Shown: positions 1 through 8,856 of the stretch, piece by piece
Layout of the letters: each line of letters opens with the position of its first letter
How positions within the stretch are numbered: the stretch's first letter is position 1
Assembly (NCBI RefSeq): GCF_014836545.1
Contig: NZ_JACSQS010000007.1
Coordinates: 93,527 to 157,526, forward strand
Source of the DNA: Stenotrophomonas lacuserhaii
Lineage (GTDB): Bacteria; Pseudomonadota; Gammaproteobacteria; Xanthomonadales; Xanthomonadaceae
DNA: 64,000 nt
Direction of reading: 5' to 3'
Notes under the pieces: generated by a model
What the model was told of the DNA's origin: nothing
Database searches by the model: none
Seen by the model: the letters and a program-made list of their open reading frames with translations, nothing else
Translations under genes and position numbers: made by a program

Positions 1-111
1 CTGGCGCTATCTATCATCTTCGGTGCACTAATCGCCCGCTGGATGAGAATGCAGCGACTACCTAGAGCTTATAGCGAAGCGCGGCGGATGCACGAGCGAG
101 AACGCCCCTGA
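1..111 (+). CDS. Partial membrane protein, C-terminal end only
   Basis: Frame 1 is open from the window edge to a TGA at 109-111 and gives the last 36 residues of a protein. It begins with a hydrophobic stretch (LALSIIFGALIA), followed by a strongly basic and polar tail ending RMHERERP, as expected for a protein ending in one membrane helix with a cytoplasmic tail. The TGA overlaps the ATG of the next gene by one base (TGATG), so the two are probably translationally coupled. The family cannot be named from this fragment. Confidence 0.6.
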   Translation: MALSIIFGALIARWMRMQRLPRAYSEARRMHERERP

Positions 112-1232
112 TGAACCAGCCCGCTGCATGTGCTTGCGTATCCGCGCCGCAAAAAGCTAGAAACATCCTGGTGATCGGATTTCTCCTAATATCCACGATG
201 ACTGCGGCCAAATGTAGAGCGAAAGAAACCGCTGCGCCTGGACCGGAATTCAAATGTGTTACCCAAGTGGAGGGTGATGGAGTCGTAGAGGCTGACGTGG
301 AACGGTTGTACCGCTTCGCCCAGCACCTTGAGGCCGGCGCTCAGCTACCGGTGAACAATCAAGACGCTGTAGTCGCAGTGCAGAAGCTCACTCGTTATTA
401 TCGAATTGGAGTGGCTCACGGGGATATCCGAGCAGCCAAGGCGTTGCGTAACGTGCTGTCTTGGAGCACCTCCGATACCTATAGTGGGGTGCTTGACCGC
501 CGCCAAGTTAGTCGGGATGAGGAGAGACAGAAGCTGCTTGATCAAATGCTGGCGGCGGGATCGGTGGATGCAATAGTAACGCTCGGAAATATCGAAATGA
601 TGGGATGTTCGCCTGCAACTGCGCTTCCTTTGTACCTTAAAGCCGCAAGCTTAGGTAGCGTGGATGGGCAGATGAGGGCTGTTAATCTTCTTGATCCGTC
701 CACTGTCAGTGGGCGTGCGTTCGGTGCGAAGAAGTCCGGTAGCGGGTTGGTTATGTCACTTCTTACCTGCGCCGCCGTGGCCGGGGACCAACGGGCTCGA
801 TACGAGTTAGCAGAACGAGGGAGCGCCGGCGGGAAATCAGAGAGCAATATCGAGCTTCTTCATGCTTTGACCATTCAAGGCAACACGTATGCGGTCGCAA
901 GGCTTAAGAGCATCTTTGAGTTGCGTAGTCGCAGAAACGATAGTGATAGCCAAGACCGCGAGCGAGCAAGCCGCTACGAGCGGGTGAGGATGCTGCTTAT
1001 GCTCAATGATGGCGCAAAAGTTCCTGACCTAGACGTCATTGTTCCTCTTCCGCCTGCTGAGCTCGATGCTTGGGATGGCACCTTCTTGTGGTCACCTAGC
1101 CCTACGTCCGAGCCGCCAAGCCTCAGTGAGGCGGAGATAACCGATCTCGCTACCAGAAGATCTCTCGATCCCTGTACGGGGTTACCAAAAGACCTGGAAG
1201 AATCGAAGTCCGACCAGGAGCCGACGCCTTAG
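111..1232 (+). CDS. Sel1/DUF6396-like exported protein
   Basis: This 373-residue protein has a hydrophobic export segment at about residues 18-32 ending in TAAKC, which is not a canonical lipobox. The body is helical. The segment RLYRFAQHLE followed by LTRYYRIGVAHGDIRAAKALRNVL resembles the Sel1-like DUF6396 family (typically 'RYYRIAxxHGxxKAxxxL'), proteins common in Xanthomonadaceae and often encoded near type VI secretion effectors. A later segment (ALPLYLKAASLGSVDGQ) looks like another Sel1-type helical pair. The start is fixed by TGATG coupling to the upstream gene. The C-terminus is acidic and disordered. Codon use (TTA, ATA, AGA) is unlike the core genes further on, suggesting transfer. 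The family call is by eye; a role as an immunity or accessory protein is inference. Confidence 0.6.
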   Translation: MNQPAACACVSAPQKARNILVIGFLLISTMTAAKCRAKETAAPGPEFKCVTQVEGDGVVEADVERLYRFAQHLEAGAQLPVNNQDAVVAVQKLTRYYRIGVAHGDIRAAKALRNVLSWSTSDTYSGVLDRRQVSRDEERQKLLDQMLAAGSVDAIVTLGNIEMMGCSPATALPLYLKAASLGSVDGQMRAVNLLDPSTVSGRAFGAKKSGSGLVMSLLTCAAVAGDQRARYELAERGSAGGKSESNIELLHALTIQGNTYAVARLKSIFELRSRRNDSDSQDRERASRYERVRMLLMLNDGAKVPDLDVIVPLPPAELDAWDGTFLWSPSPTSEPPSLSEAEITDLATRRSLDPCTGLPKDLEESKSDQEPTP

Positions 1233-1614
1233 GATCCCACGCGGTAAGCGACAACGTAACCCCTTGGGTGCTCCGCGAAACTAGTCGGGACATCACAAGA
1301 TGCACCGCCCATATCCCGCCGATAGTCTCGGCTTGAAGTGCTGTGGTGATACCCAGTGGTGAAGACAGCACTACTGCCGCGGTTAGATATTAATGAAACG
1401 TGCTCAACACGGGGTTGCGCCGGGTCCAGAGGTCGCTAAGTACCACGACCACGACCACGTCCTGTTCGTTACCAAGCGAGAGTCCACCCCAAACCTATGT
1501 AGCTCACTTTCAACCTCACCGCCATAGGTGACGCTTTAACTGGGCTGGAGGTTCGAGTGGCGTGCCAGTTTTCAATAGCTAGCAAATGGATTCAGGAGAA
1601 TTATCCCGTCCCGA
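1233..1614. other. No gene seen (382 bp)
   Basis: No frame here has a convincing start, ribosome-binding site or protein character. The reverse-strand frame across 1150-1371 overlaps the end of the previous gene and lacks family features. The gap lies between two converging genes. Confidence 0.5.
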
Positions 1615-2259
1615 TTACTCGCTCAAGCCATGACTGCGCAGAAACGCGAAGAACTCCGCTTCGTTAGTAACGCCGAGTTTCCGCATGGCGTCACCTTTCT
1701 GCCGGCTAATCGTCGTGACACTTCGATTTAGCTTTGCCGCAATCTCGGTCACTGTGAGGCCAGTGCCAAGCAGTCGCATCACCTCCAGTTCTTTAGGTGT
1801 AGGCTGCTTCCCAGCGAAAGCGATTGAGTCTGATTCACCAAAATCGTTCAAACGGCTGGTGATGCCTCTGCAAATGTATGGTTGGCCTCGCTTCGCTGCA
1901 AGTATTGCGTCTGGTATTTCCCGCAGCGAACTGCTCTTGTCTATCAGGCCCAAAACGCCAATCGAGTGCACCAAACGGAGGATTCCGATATTGCTTGCCA
2001 TGCTTAGCATGACGATTGGTAGAGCTGGGTAGCGCCTTCTGATAAGGCTGAGCATTGCGATACCGTCGGCCTGCTCCCCGCCAGGCATAGCGAAATCCGT
2101 AACCAGCACGTCGCAGGCGTGATCACCCAGGACTTGTAGCAGCTCAGTAGTTCCAGATGCCTCGGCCACGACGCGGCCAACCCCACTGGATTCGATGACT
2201 GCACGAGCACCGATCAAGACAATAGGATGGTCGTCAGCCAGAATAATGCGAAGTTCCAT
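1615..2259 (-). CDS. NarL/FixJ-type response regulator (BvgA/EvgA-like)
   Basis: This 214-residue two-domain response regulator has a receiver domain at 1-120 with acidic pocket D9-D10, phospho-acceptor D55 (in VTDFAMPGG) and conserved K in 'LIDKSSS'. A LuxR-type helix-turn-helix follows at about 145-208 (TPKELEVMRLL, TVTEIAAKLNRSVTTISRQK). The frame extends 50 codons upstream, but the receiver fold begins at MELRIILADDHP, so the start is put at 2259. It is divergently transcribed from the hybrid kinase starting at 2315, which is its obvious partner. Regulators of this class bind DNA as dimers after phosphotransfer from the kinase Hpt domain. A paralogue lies at 50390-51034. Confidence 0.88.
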   Translation of the reverse strand: MELRIILADDHPIVLIGARAVIESSGVGRVVAEASGTTELLQVLGDHACDVLVTDFAMPGGEQADGIAMLSLIRRRYPALPIVMLSMASNIGILRLVHSIGVLGLIDKSSSLREIPDAILAAKRGQPYICRGITSRLNDFGESDSIAFAGKQPTPKELEVMRLLGTGLTVTEIAAKLNRSVTTISRQKGDAMRKLGVTNEAEFFAFLRSHGLSE

Positions 2260-2314
2260 GGCTTGGTTCGTGGCTCCACATTCAGGAATTGCTGAAAAAC
2301 CTTGAGGAGGAACA
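2260..2314. promoter_or_regulatory. Divergent promoter gap between regulator and kinase
   Basis: Only 55 bp separate the regulator start (minus) from the kinase start (plus), so both promoters or their leaders must be packed here or overlap the coding ends. A strong ribosome-binding site GAGGAGG at 2304-2310 precedes the GTG start at 2315. No clear -35/-10 pair can be named. Confidence 0.45.
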
Positions 2315-5300
2315 GTGCACACACTGCAATTTATCGGAAGGACGATGCTCCTCCTTGCAGCGTTGGCGTGCGATGTCGCAGGCGCGCAAAATGCCCAGAT
2401 ATCCCTCACCGAGCAGCAGCAAGCCTGGGTACGGGCTCATCCCAAGATACGGGTCGGAGTGTACAACAACGAATGGCCACCGTTTGAGACTGTCCGGAAT
2501 GGGCGTCCAGAAGGACTTGCACCGGAGACGTTGCAGGCGGCGGCCGACAGCTTAGGCCTGACTCTGGAGCCTAAGGTCTACAGGAATTGGAACGAGGTAC
2601 TGGAGGCAGCTTGCTCCGGCGAGATTGACGTAGTGATGGATTTGGTCCTGACTTCGGAGCGAACCCACTGCATGGTATTTACCCGCGCCTATGCGTCAGC
2701 GCCCTTGGGGATCGCCTCGCGTCGGAAAGACGGTCGGGCGGAGGCTACGCCAGACCTGGCAGGGCTACGCATAGCAATTGAGCGTGACCATGTCACCGGG
2801 ATGAGAGTACGCGAGCGGTATCCGGATTCTCTCTATGTTGAAACAGGAAGTAGCAGTGAAGCTCTAGCACTCGTCTCCTCCGGCGACGCTGACTTCTACG
2901 TCGGCAATGCCTACGTAATCCAGCGTTTCGCAAGTGAACCAGAGTTCGCAAACCTTGAGTTGCTCCAGCCAGCCGACTTGGGACCGACCAGCCTGCATTT
3001 CGGGGTTCCAAACGCTAAACAGCCACTTGTAGAAGCGCTGGACGCAGCGCTAGCGGTTCTGCCCGATGCGAGTCTCAGCGCACTGCGAGTAAAGTGGCTG
3101 GATCCACTTGAATGGAGTAAAGCGGCTGGGCTGCGGTTCTCCATCCAGGAGCGCGAGGCCCTCGCGAGGCCGGTTCGGCTCGGGGTGATGAAGAGCTGGA
3201 TGCCGATTGCTTTCATCGACGGCCATGGAGAGCCTTCCGGAATTGCAGGCGAGTACCTGGAGCGATTCGTGCAGGCCGGCGCGCGCAACCTGAAGGTCGT
3301 TGCGTTCGACCGGTGGCAGGACATGCGGCAGGCACTGAGTGATGGGCGTCTGGATGCCGCAATTGCGGTATCGGATAGCGCGCAGGACTTACGTTACGGC
3401 AGGCACGTCAGCGAACCGTTCTTGACCGTCTCCAACGTAGTAGTCACCTCCATTGCATCGCCTCGGGTCATCGACCTACGCGACCTCAACGGGCGACGCG
3501 TTGCGCTATCTGACCCAGACCGAATTGGCCCGCTTCTCCTCGCCCAGGCGCCGCAGGCGAAGATCGTCCGAGCTGCTGATACATCAGGGGCGTTGCGAAT
3601 GGTGAATGACGCGCGCGCTGATGCATCCATCGGGAATTTGGCAGTGATAGACCGTATTCTCCGTGACACCTACGCCGGCAGGCTACAGATCGCCGCGCCG
3701 GCTGGCATTGATGATCGATTGGTGCTCTCGGCAGGACGAGACCAGGCCTCCCTCGTGACGGCCTTCGATCAGATGCTGACAGCGATGCCAGCGCGTGAGC
3801 ACGAGGCGATCAGAGGCGATTGGCTGGCTATTGACTTCCGCCCGGCGATTGACTGGAGGCAGGTGCTGCTATGGGGAGCGCCTGTGGCGCTTGTCCTTCT
3901 GACGGCAGGGATCGTTCATGCGGGCGGACATGTGCGCCTCCGTAGAGAGGTTGTGCAGCGTCGCTTGGCAGAGGACCGTCTAGCGCGAGTGACTCGACGC
4001 TTGCCGGCAGTGGTGTACCAACTTCACCGTTCATCCGATGGCACATATAGCTTTCCTTTCATCGCAGGCGACTTCTATTCGTTGTTCGGTGTTGATCTGG
4101 AAGATGCGCTCAACGATGAGCGATTGGCATTTGAGCGGATCCACCCAGATGATCGGGAACGAATCAATGCTGAAGCTGGACATGCGGCTACTACAGGTGG
4201 CGGCCTATCCTTCCAGTTTCGTACGTTGTCTCCAGGAGGGTGGCGCTGGGTCTACTCCAAAGGCGAGCCAATGGAGAGTCAGGAGGCAGGCGTGGACTGG
4301 ATCGGCTACTGGGTAGATGTCACCGATGCGCATGAGCAGTCTGAGGCGCTCAGCGCGGCAAAGGCCGAAGCGGAGAGGGCCGGCCAAGTCAAGGCCGACT
4401 TCCTTGCAACAATGAGCCACGAAATCCGTACTCCAATGGCCGGCATAGTTGGGATGCTCGAGGTATTGAGTCACACGCGGTTGAATGAGGAGCAGACAGC
4501 AATCCTAGCGACGATGGAACGGTCGGCTGCCATGCTACGACAGCTGCTAGATGACACGCTGGACTTCTCAAAGATTGAGGCCAATGCACTCACACTGGCG
4601 CTGCGGTCAGTGGATTTGCGGGAGCTGGCATCAGCCACAATAGAGATGTTCGCCGGTGGTGCAGCTAGCAAGGGGCTGCTACTGTCTACCGAGATCGGAC
4701 CTCATCTCGCTAGCCGCCACCTGGCCGATGAAATACGCGTGAAGCAGATATTGTTCAACTTGGTGGGTAACGCGATCAAGTTCACTGCGCAGGGGATAGT
4801 CAAGGTTGCGATTACCGTGGATGCGAGCGAAGCCGCAGCTCAGCGGATACGCATCTGTGTATCTGACACTGGCATTGGCATATCTCAAGAACAGATGCAG
4901 CGCATCTTCGACCCCTTTACGCAGGCCGAGCCATCCATCACCCGCCAGTACGGCGGCACGGGGCTAGGGCTAAGCATTAGTCGCCGGTTGGCTTCCCTAA
5001 TGGGCGGTGAGCTGACGCTGGATAGCGAGCAAGGCAAGGGCACGTCAGCCACGTTCTCGTTATCGCTGCCCCTATCAGACGTTGGGGGGGAAGAAGAGTG
5101 CGCTGTCGAGCCCCTGCATCGTTCTGCTGTCGTGAGCATTGATCCACCAGGTGACGGAGGTCGCTGGAAGGTGCTGGTCGCCGAGGATCACGAGACAAAC
5201 CGGGAACTAATGCGCTGGCGTATGCAGCAGCTGCACCTGGACTTCTTAATCGTGGAGGACGGTGCTCAGGCTATGTCTGCTTTGCAGAACGACTGCTTCG

Positions 5301-5929
5301 ACCTCATCGTGACCGACTGCCAGATGCCCGTACTTGATGGCTACACGCTAGCTCGGAGGGTTCGGGAAGGAGAGGGCGATGGAGAGCGAATGGCTATCGT
5401 TGCGATAACCGCCAGTACTTTAACGAACGAAGCGGACCGCGCCGCCAAGGCGGGTATAGATGAGCTGCTTGCCAAGCCAGTCTCGCTAGATGCGCTACGT
5501 GCGTCCATAGAGCGCTGGTTGCCGCGCAAGAAGAGGGCAGAACGAAAACTCCAGGCGACCACCGGGCAGGCACTCCGTGACCGAAATAGTGAGCAGGTCG
5601 CAGACTTCGGTCTTCTTAGTGTAGAGCAACTGCAAGAGGTCTTCGGGCCGTCGGGGCTGGCTCTCAGCATGTTGACCTCCTTCCGCAGACTCTGCCTGGA
5701 TGACATAGATGCACTGGAACGGGCCGTCGAAGGGCTCGACACTGAGTCCTGCGAGCAGCTATTACACCGCATTGGTGGTGGATTGGGATCAATCATGGCG
5801 GAATCCGGAGCCTTGGAGCTACGGATCATCCATGCCGCCATACTCAGGGATGGTGTCGCATCTCACTTGGTTTCCTTAAACGAACTGCTCCAGCGGCTCA
5901 AAGCGGCCATCGGTGCGCTACCTGCCTGA
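2315..5929 (+). CDS. Unorthodox hybrid sensor kinase with two venus-flytrap domains (BvgS/EvgS-like)
   Basis: This 1204-residue kinase has an N-terminal export signal (LLLAALACDVAGAQ) and two periplasmic SBP_bac_3-type domains at about 36-265 (IRVGVYNNEWPPFE) and 290-510 (VRLGVMKSWMPIAF). A transmembrane helix at about 515-535 is followed by a PAS domain (about 570-665, with HPDDRERI), HisKA with H702 (MSHEIRTPM), and a HATPase with N819 (GNAIKFT), DTGIGI and GGTGLGLSI. A receiver domain with D1001 (TDCQMPVLDG) and a C-terminal Hpt with H1151 (LLHRIGGGL) complete it. The H-D-H chain plus the adjacent regulator's D55 makes a full four-step phosphorelay. The GTG start at 2315 follows GAGGAGG; an ATG at 2345 is the alternative. 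The flytrap domains suggest sensing of a small periplasmic ligand, which is unknown. Position and codon use place it in the accessory segment. Confidence 0.93.
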   Translation: MHTLQFIGRTMLLLAALACDVAGAQNAQISLTEQQQAWVRAHPKIRVGVYNNEWPPFETVRNGRPEGLAPETLQAAADSLGLTLEPKVYRNWNEVLEAACSGEIDVVMDLVLTSERTHCMVFTRAYASAPLGIASRRKDGRAEATPDLAGLRIAIERDHVTGMRVRERYPDSLYVETGSSSEALALVSSGDADFYVGNAYVIQRFASEPEFANLELLQPADLGPTSLHFGVPNAKQPLVEALDAALAVLPDASLSALRVKWLDPLEWSKAAGLRFSIQEREALARPVRLGVMKSWMPIAFIDGHGEPSGIAGEYLERFVQAGARNLKVVAFDRWQDMRQALSDGRLDAAIAVSDSAQDLRYGRHVSEPFLTVSNVVVTSIASPRVIDLRDLNGRRVALSDPDRIGPLLLAQAPQAKIVRAADTSGALRMVNDARADASIGNLAVIDRILRDTYAGRLQIAAPAGIDDRLVLSAGRDQASLVTAFDQMLTAMPAREHEAIRGDWLAIDFRPAIDWRQVLLWGAPVALVLLTAGIVHAGGHVRLRREVVQRRLAEDRLARVTRRLPAVVYQLHRSSDGTYSFPFIAGDFYSLFGVDLEDALNDERLAFERIHPDDRERINAEAGHAATTGGGLSFQFRTLSPGGWRWVYSKGEPMESQEAGVDWIGYWVDVTDAHEQSEALSAAKAEAERAGQVKADFLATMSHEIRTPMAGIVGMLEVLSHTRLNEEQTAILATMERSAAMLRQLLDDTLDFSKIEANALTLALRSVDLRELASATIEMFAGGAASKGLLLSTEIGPHLASRHLADEIRVKQILFNLVGNAIKFTAQGIVKVAITVDASEAAAQRIRICVSDTGIGISQEQMQRIFDPFTQAEPSITRQYGGTGLGLSISRRLASLMGGELTLDSEQGKGTSATFSLSLPLSDVGGEEECAVEPLHRSAVVSIDPPGDGGRWKVLVAEDHETNRELMRWRMQQLHLDFLIVEDGAQAMSALQNDCFDLIVTDCQMPVLDGYTLARRVREGEGDGERMAIVAITASTLTNEADRAAKAGIDELLAKPVSLDALRASIERWLPRKKRAERKLQATTGQALRDRNSEQVADFGLLSVEQLQEVFGPSGLALSMLTSFRRLCLDDIDALERAVEGLDTESCEQLLHRIGGGLGSIMAESGALELRIIHAAILRDGVASHLVSLNELLQRLKAAIGALPA

Positions 5930-6027
5930 CCCGGCCGTCTAATCTGCAATTTCGGACTTGTTGCATGGTTTGAGCATCCGCGCGGGATCATCCTTGTCAC
6001 TGGGAACCTACTGACGAGGACACCGTT

Positions 6028-6372
6028 ATGAGTGACGTTGTGATTGAAGACCTTGCGAGCCACACGTTGTCTCCTATCGAAATTGGCCTCCGCAGCGCGC
6101 ACGTACCCACGGCCACTTTGGCACTGATGATTGACCAGTTGCCACTCACTGAACGTCAGGTGCTTCGTGTACAGCTCGCGTCGCTGATGAGCTTGCATGT
6201 GCGCAGCAAGCACCATGACGCCGCTGCAAATGCGGCCGTGCGTGAAGTGCTGGACCAAGTTGAGGTGCTTCTCGCACTGGAAATCGAACGTGCTGGAATG
6301 CGTCCTCCAAGACGGGCAATTGGCTTCTCGCCGGATAGCTCTGAACAGCAACAACAGCAGCGCTCGTCATGA
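6028..6372 (+). CDS. Small hypothetical protein, first of a coupled pair
   Basis: This 114-residue, predominantly helical soluble protein is preceded by GAGG eight bases before the ATG. It has a conserved-looking core (PTATLALMIDQLPLTERQVLRVQL) and ends in a low-complexity glutamine run (SSEQQQQQRSS). No family is recognised and no signal peptide or membrane segment is visible. It follows the kinase by 98 bp on the same strand and overlaps the next gene by ATGA, so the pair is co-translated. Possible roles include a small accessory or output protein of the phosphorelay, but only position suggests this. Confidence 0.6.
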   Translation: MSDVVIEDLASHTLSPIEIGLRSAHVPTATLALMIDQLPLTERQVLRVQLASLMSLHVRSKHHDAAANAAVREVLDQVEVLLALEIERAGMRPPRRAIGFSPDSSEQQQQQRSS

Positions 6373-6680
6373 ATGACCACTCGGAAATGTTGCAGCAAAG
6401 AGTGGAACGCTGCGAAATTGAGACACAAGCTGCCTTGGGTTACATCAAAGCCCTCGAGTATGGCCTGCACTCGTTGATTGCTACTCTGCCCCACACTTCA
6501 GATCTTGAGCGCTTGTGGGCGGCGATCCTCGCAGAGCCGCGCGTCACCCGCAAGGATCAATCAGCAAGCGACCTTCGGTGTGCTGCAATGCGGCAGGCCA
6601 TGGCAGCACTAACGGAGTTGATCCACAGCCGGAGGGGTGTACATCCGCCTATGGCGGAGGAGAGCACCCCGCACGACTAG
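6369..6680 (+). CDS. Small hypothetical protein, second of a coupled pair
   Basis: This 103-residue helical protein has an ATG overlapping the stop of the preceding gene (ATGA, 6369-6372). The N-terminal half (EMLQQRVERCEIETQAALGYIKALEYGLHSL, quoted here in part) has a heptad-like pattern compatible with a coiled coil or four-helix bundle. The C-terminus is polar. No family is recognised. Coupling suggests that the two small proteins act together, perhaps as a complex. Codon use matches the accessory segment. Confidence 0.55.
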   Translation: MNDHSEMLQQRVERCEIETQAALGYIKALEYGLHSLIATLPHTSDLERLWAAILAEPRVTRKDQSASDLRCAAMRQAMAALTELIHSRRGVHPPMAEESTPHD

Positions 6681-7024
6681 GACCGTCGGGCGCTTCAGCG
6701 TCGACGATACGCTACGCCCGGCCAGTGGGGGGAGTGCCCTGGCTCCAGCACGACGGAGCGCAAGAGAAGGTGCGCCCGCGTCTGAGGGTGTGATGGCACG
6801 TACAGGCGTGTATCACCCTTTCTCTATTCGTAAAGCCAGAAAGCCGACGAGACATATCTTGTCGGCCACTCTGGGTATCGAGGGAGTTGGAGAAAGTGAA
6901 CGGTGTTAGGGCGTGGCGAGATCACCCGAAAGATATCCCCTGCCCGTCAGTTTAAGCTGGGGTTATATCTGTACTGTGCTACTTGCAGCCGAGCTGTCAA
7001 CGTCTGCCAACATATGCGACTCGC
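6681..7024. other. Gene-free stretch holding a two-tier hairpin
   Basis: No reading frame with protein character was found in these 344 bp between converging genes. It contains the hairpin at 6836-6874 listed separately and a weaker imperfect stem around 6786-6818 (GGGTG ... CACCC). Confidence 0.5.
6836..6874. repeat. Inverted repeat / hairpin in convergent gap
   Basis: An inner stem of about ten pairs (GCCGACGAGA with TCTTGTCGGC, one mismatch, loop CATA) is flanked by an outer stem CCAGA/TCTGG. There is no T-run after either side, so a plain Rho-independent terminator is not demonstrated. Its place between converging genes is compatible with transcription ending or mRNA end stabilisation. 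Confidence 0.55.
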
Positions 7025-8461
7025 CTAGAGCCGTGAAACGGTGGCGGGGGCAAGAGCTGATCTATTGCTGTTTAGATGTTCAATGACATGATCCTTGGCA
7101 AAGCTTAAACAGAGGAAGCCCAGTGACGTGAGTCCGGTTGTGACTCCCACGATACTGTTTAGCTTAAGGACAGAATGGTACGCATTGAGCAGGGATCCTT
7201 GGTAGTCCATCCATGCTCGGTGACTCTCTGTCGTGCCATTGAAAACCGCCTGATACTGGTAAAATCGATTTAGGTAGATCTGTATCACTCCCTGATGCTG
7301 ATGCGGGTCATCAGCATTCAAACCTTTGTCGAAGTGTCGCTGAGGGTCCTTGCCCTGGTCGGTCTGTCCTGGCCAATAAGGCTTGTAGTTGCCGCCGGTC
7401 TCCTGCTGATATCGGAAGGAGGCTATTGCCGAGACGATATCCCCGACCGACAGGACAAGCGCGCTCGGATCAGTGCAGTCATACGTGCGGTAGGCATACG
7501 AGGCAAGCAACGCCTTGGCCCTGCGCTCGTGGACTTTCAGTTGCTTCACGGACGTCGCGAATCCGGTGGCCTTTTCAACAAGCTCGGCGACCTCTTTCGG
7601 CCATCCTTGTACGAGATGATGGTAGGTGTTAACCGAGAACACTCGAGCAGTGGCCTGGTGATGCGTGTCGCTGTTTGCCGCCAGCCTGCAGAGCTGGTTT
7701 GCCTCCTGCTTGATATTCGCGAGTTCTCCTTCTACGCGGGTCATCTCAAGATGGCGGGGATGATGCAAGATGAAATGCTGGAATGCGAGAGTCCTAAGAT
7801 GGACGTAAACGGCTTCGTTTGCGTCAACCCGATGGCCTTCGATTGACGTGGCGTGGATGCGGCCAATATACGCGCCCAGGCTGCGGTACGCATTGCTCAA
7901 AGCGCAGTCGTCTCCGGGGATGTGTTCACTTAGGGTGTGAAAAACTTCATCGCCGGTCCGCTCTGCGTGCAGAAGCAAACGCTCAGCGGCTGACTGGCAT
8001 TCAGTCTCGCCAAGTAGCGCGGTGAACATCTGAATTTTCTCGGGATCGATCTCTTTGGACAACGTATCCAAAAGGCATGCGATGGTCGCTGAGGAGTCCG
8101 CGTCGCGCGGAGTCGTCGTGACGGTGCTGAACTCCATGGTGCTTTCGGCACTGCGTTGAGGGCGCGCAATTAATTTAAAGATGTTCCTGTCGCTGTCCGC
8201 ATCAGTGACGAAAAGCAGTTTTATCGTCTTTATCGTAGACAGGGGGAGCGGCGAGGTTCGCCCATCTACTACGATGCCCAAGGATTTCTCGAGGAAGTTC
8301 AGTGTGCGCTTGAGCGACCGGAGAGTAATCAACTCGCCGTTTGCACTCTTCCGCTCTGCGTTGAGCTGCGCAAGCAGGCAGTTCAGCGTTGCCGTTCCCT
8401 CTTCTCGCGTCTCAAAATCGAACAGGGCTGACGTTCGGTGAGCTAGATTTTCATTTTCCAT
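7025..8461 (-). CDS. Hypothetical protein, 478 residues, possible C-terminal membrane helix
   Basis: This long frame has protein-like composition but no recognised family. Residues 20-60 and 230-330 are strongly helical with charged heptads (VEGELANIKQEANQLCRL, ELVEKATGFATSVKQLK). A hydrophobic segment near 436-455 (IVGVTTGLTSLGFLCLSF) may be a membrane helix, leaving a short tail. The sequence CRLAANSDTHHQ and the tail region are polar. The ATG at 8461 has only a weak Shine-Dalgarno (CCGGAA). Base composition is visibly more A/T-rich than the core genes, which points to recent acquisition. It could be an effector, defence or surface-linked protein; nothing decides. Confidence 0.6.
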   Translation of the reverse strand: MENENLAHRTSALFDFETREEGTATLNCLLAQLNAERKSANGELITLRSLKRTLNFLEKSLGIVVDGRTSPLPLSTIKTIKLLFVTDADSDRNIFKLIARPQRSAESTMEFSTVTTTPRDADSSATIACLLDTLSKEIDPEKIQMFTALLGETECQSAAERLLLHAERTGDEVFHTLSEHIPGDDCALSNAYRSLGAYIGRIHATSIEGHRVDANEAVYVHLRTLAFQHFILHHPRHLEMTRVEGELANIKQEANQLCRLAANSDTHHQATARVFSVNTYHHLVQGWPKEVAELVEKATGFATSVKQLKVHERRAKALLASYAYRTYDCTDPSALVLSVGDIVSAIASFRYQQETGGNYKPYWPGQTDQGKDPQRHFDKGLNADDPHQHQGVIQIYLNRFYQYQAVFNGTTESHRAWMDYQGSLLNAYHSVLKLNSIVGVTTGLTSLGFLCLSFAKDHVIEHLNSNRSALAPATVSRL

Positions 8462-8856
8462 TTCCGGACTGCCTTTATGCCTGAGTGAGCCTTGGGTCTG
8501 CGGTAACTTCGCATGGTTCGAAGGCGTGCACCAGATCGCTCGTCTAGTCCGGGGCAGGATTCGCGCATGCCGCGCCGTTGGTGCCTGAAGTAAGGCGTTA
8601 TCGGAACTGAAAATCTCATCCCCATTGCTGTAGAGAGGCGAGGGACCGTGCCTATCACGACATAGGTCCGGACGCTGCTTCGCCAGCCATCAACGCGTTG
8701 GCACATGATCTCGGTCACATCTCAGTCTGCAGGGAAGCATAAAAAATTGAATGACCAAGGGACACAGGTCGAAAAGGCGAATCTGAGTTACAGGAAATGG
8801 CGATGCCGCTGGAGTCGCTCCCCTAAAACTTGGCGTCGCGCTCTCTCGGAAGGATT
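8462..8856. other. No gene seen (395 bp)
   Basis: Upstream of the 478-residue gene on the minus strand. Short frames exist in both directions but lack ribosome-binding sites and family features. It presumably holds the promoter of the gene ending at 7025 and the 3' end of the small gene at 8857. Confidence 0.4.

Noticed and set aside
5863..6354. 163-codon minus-strand frame
   Set aside because: It overlaps the kinase end and a plus-strand gene that has a ribosome-binding site and an ATGA-coupled partner.
8443..8718. 91-codon minus-strand frame upstream of the 478-residue gene
   Set aside because: It overlaps the start of that gene in another phase and lacks a ribosome-binding site and protein-like character.
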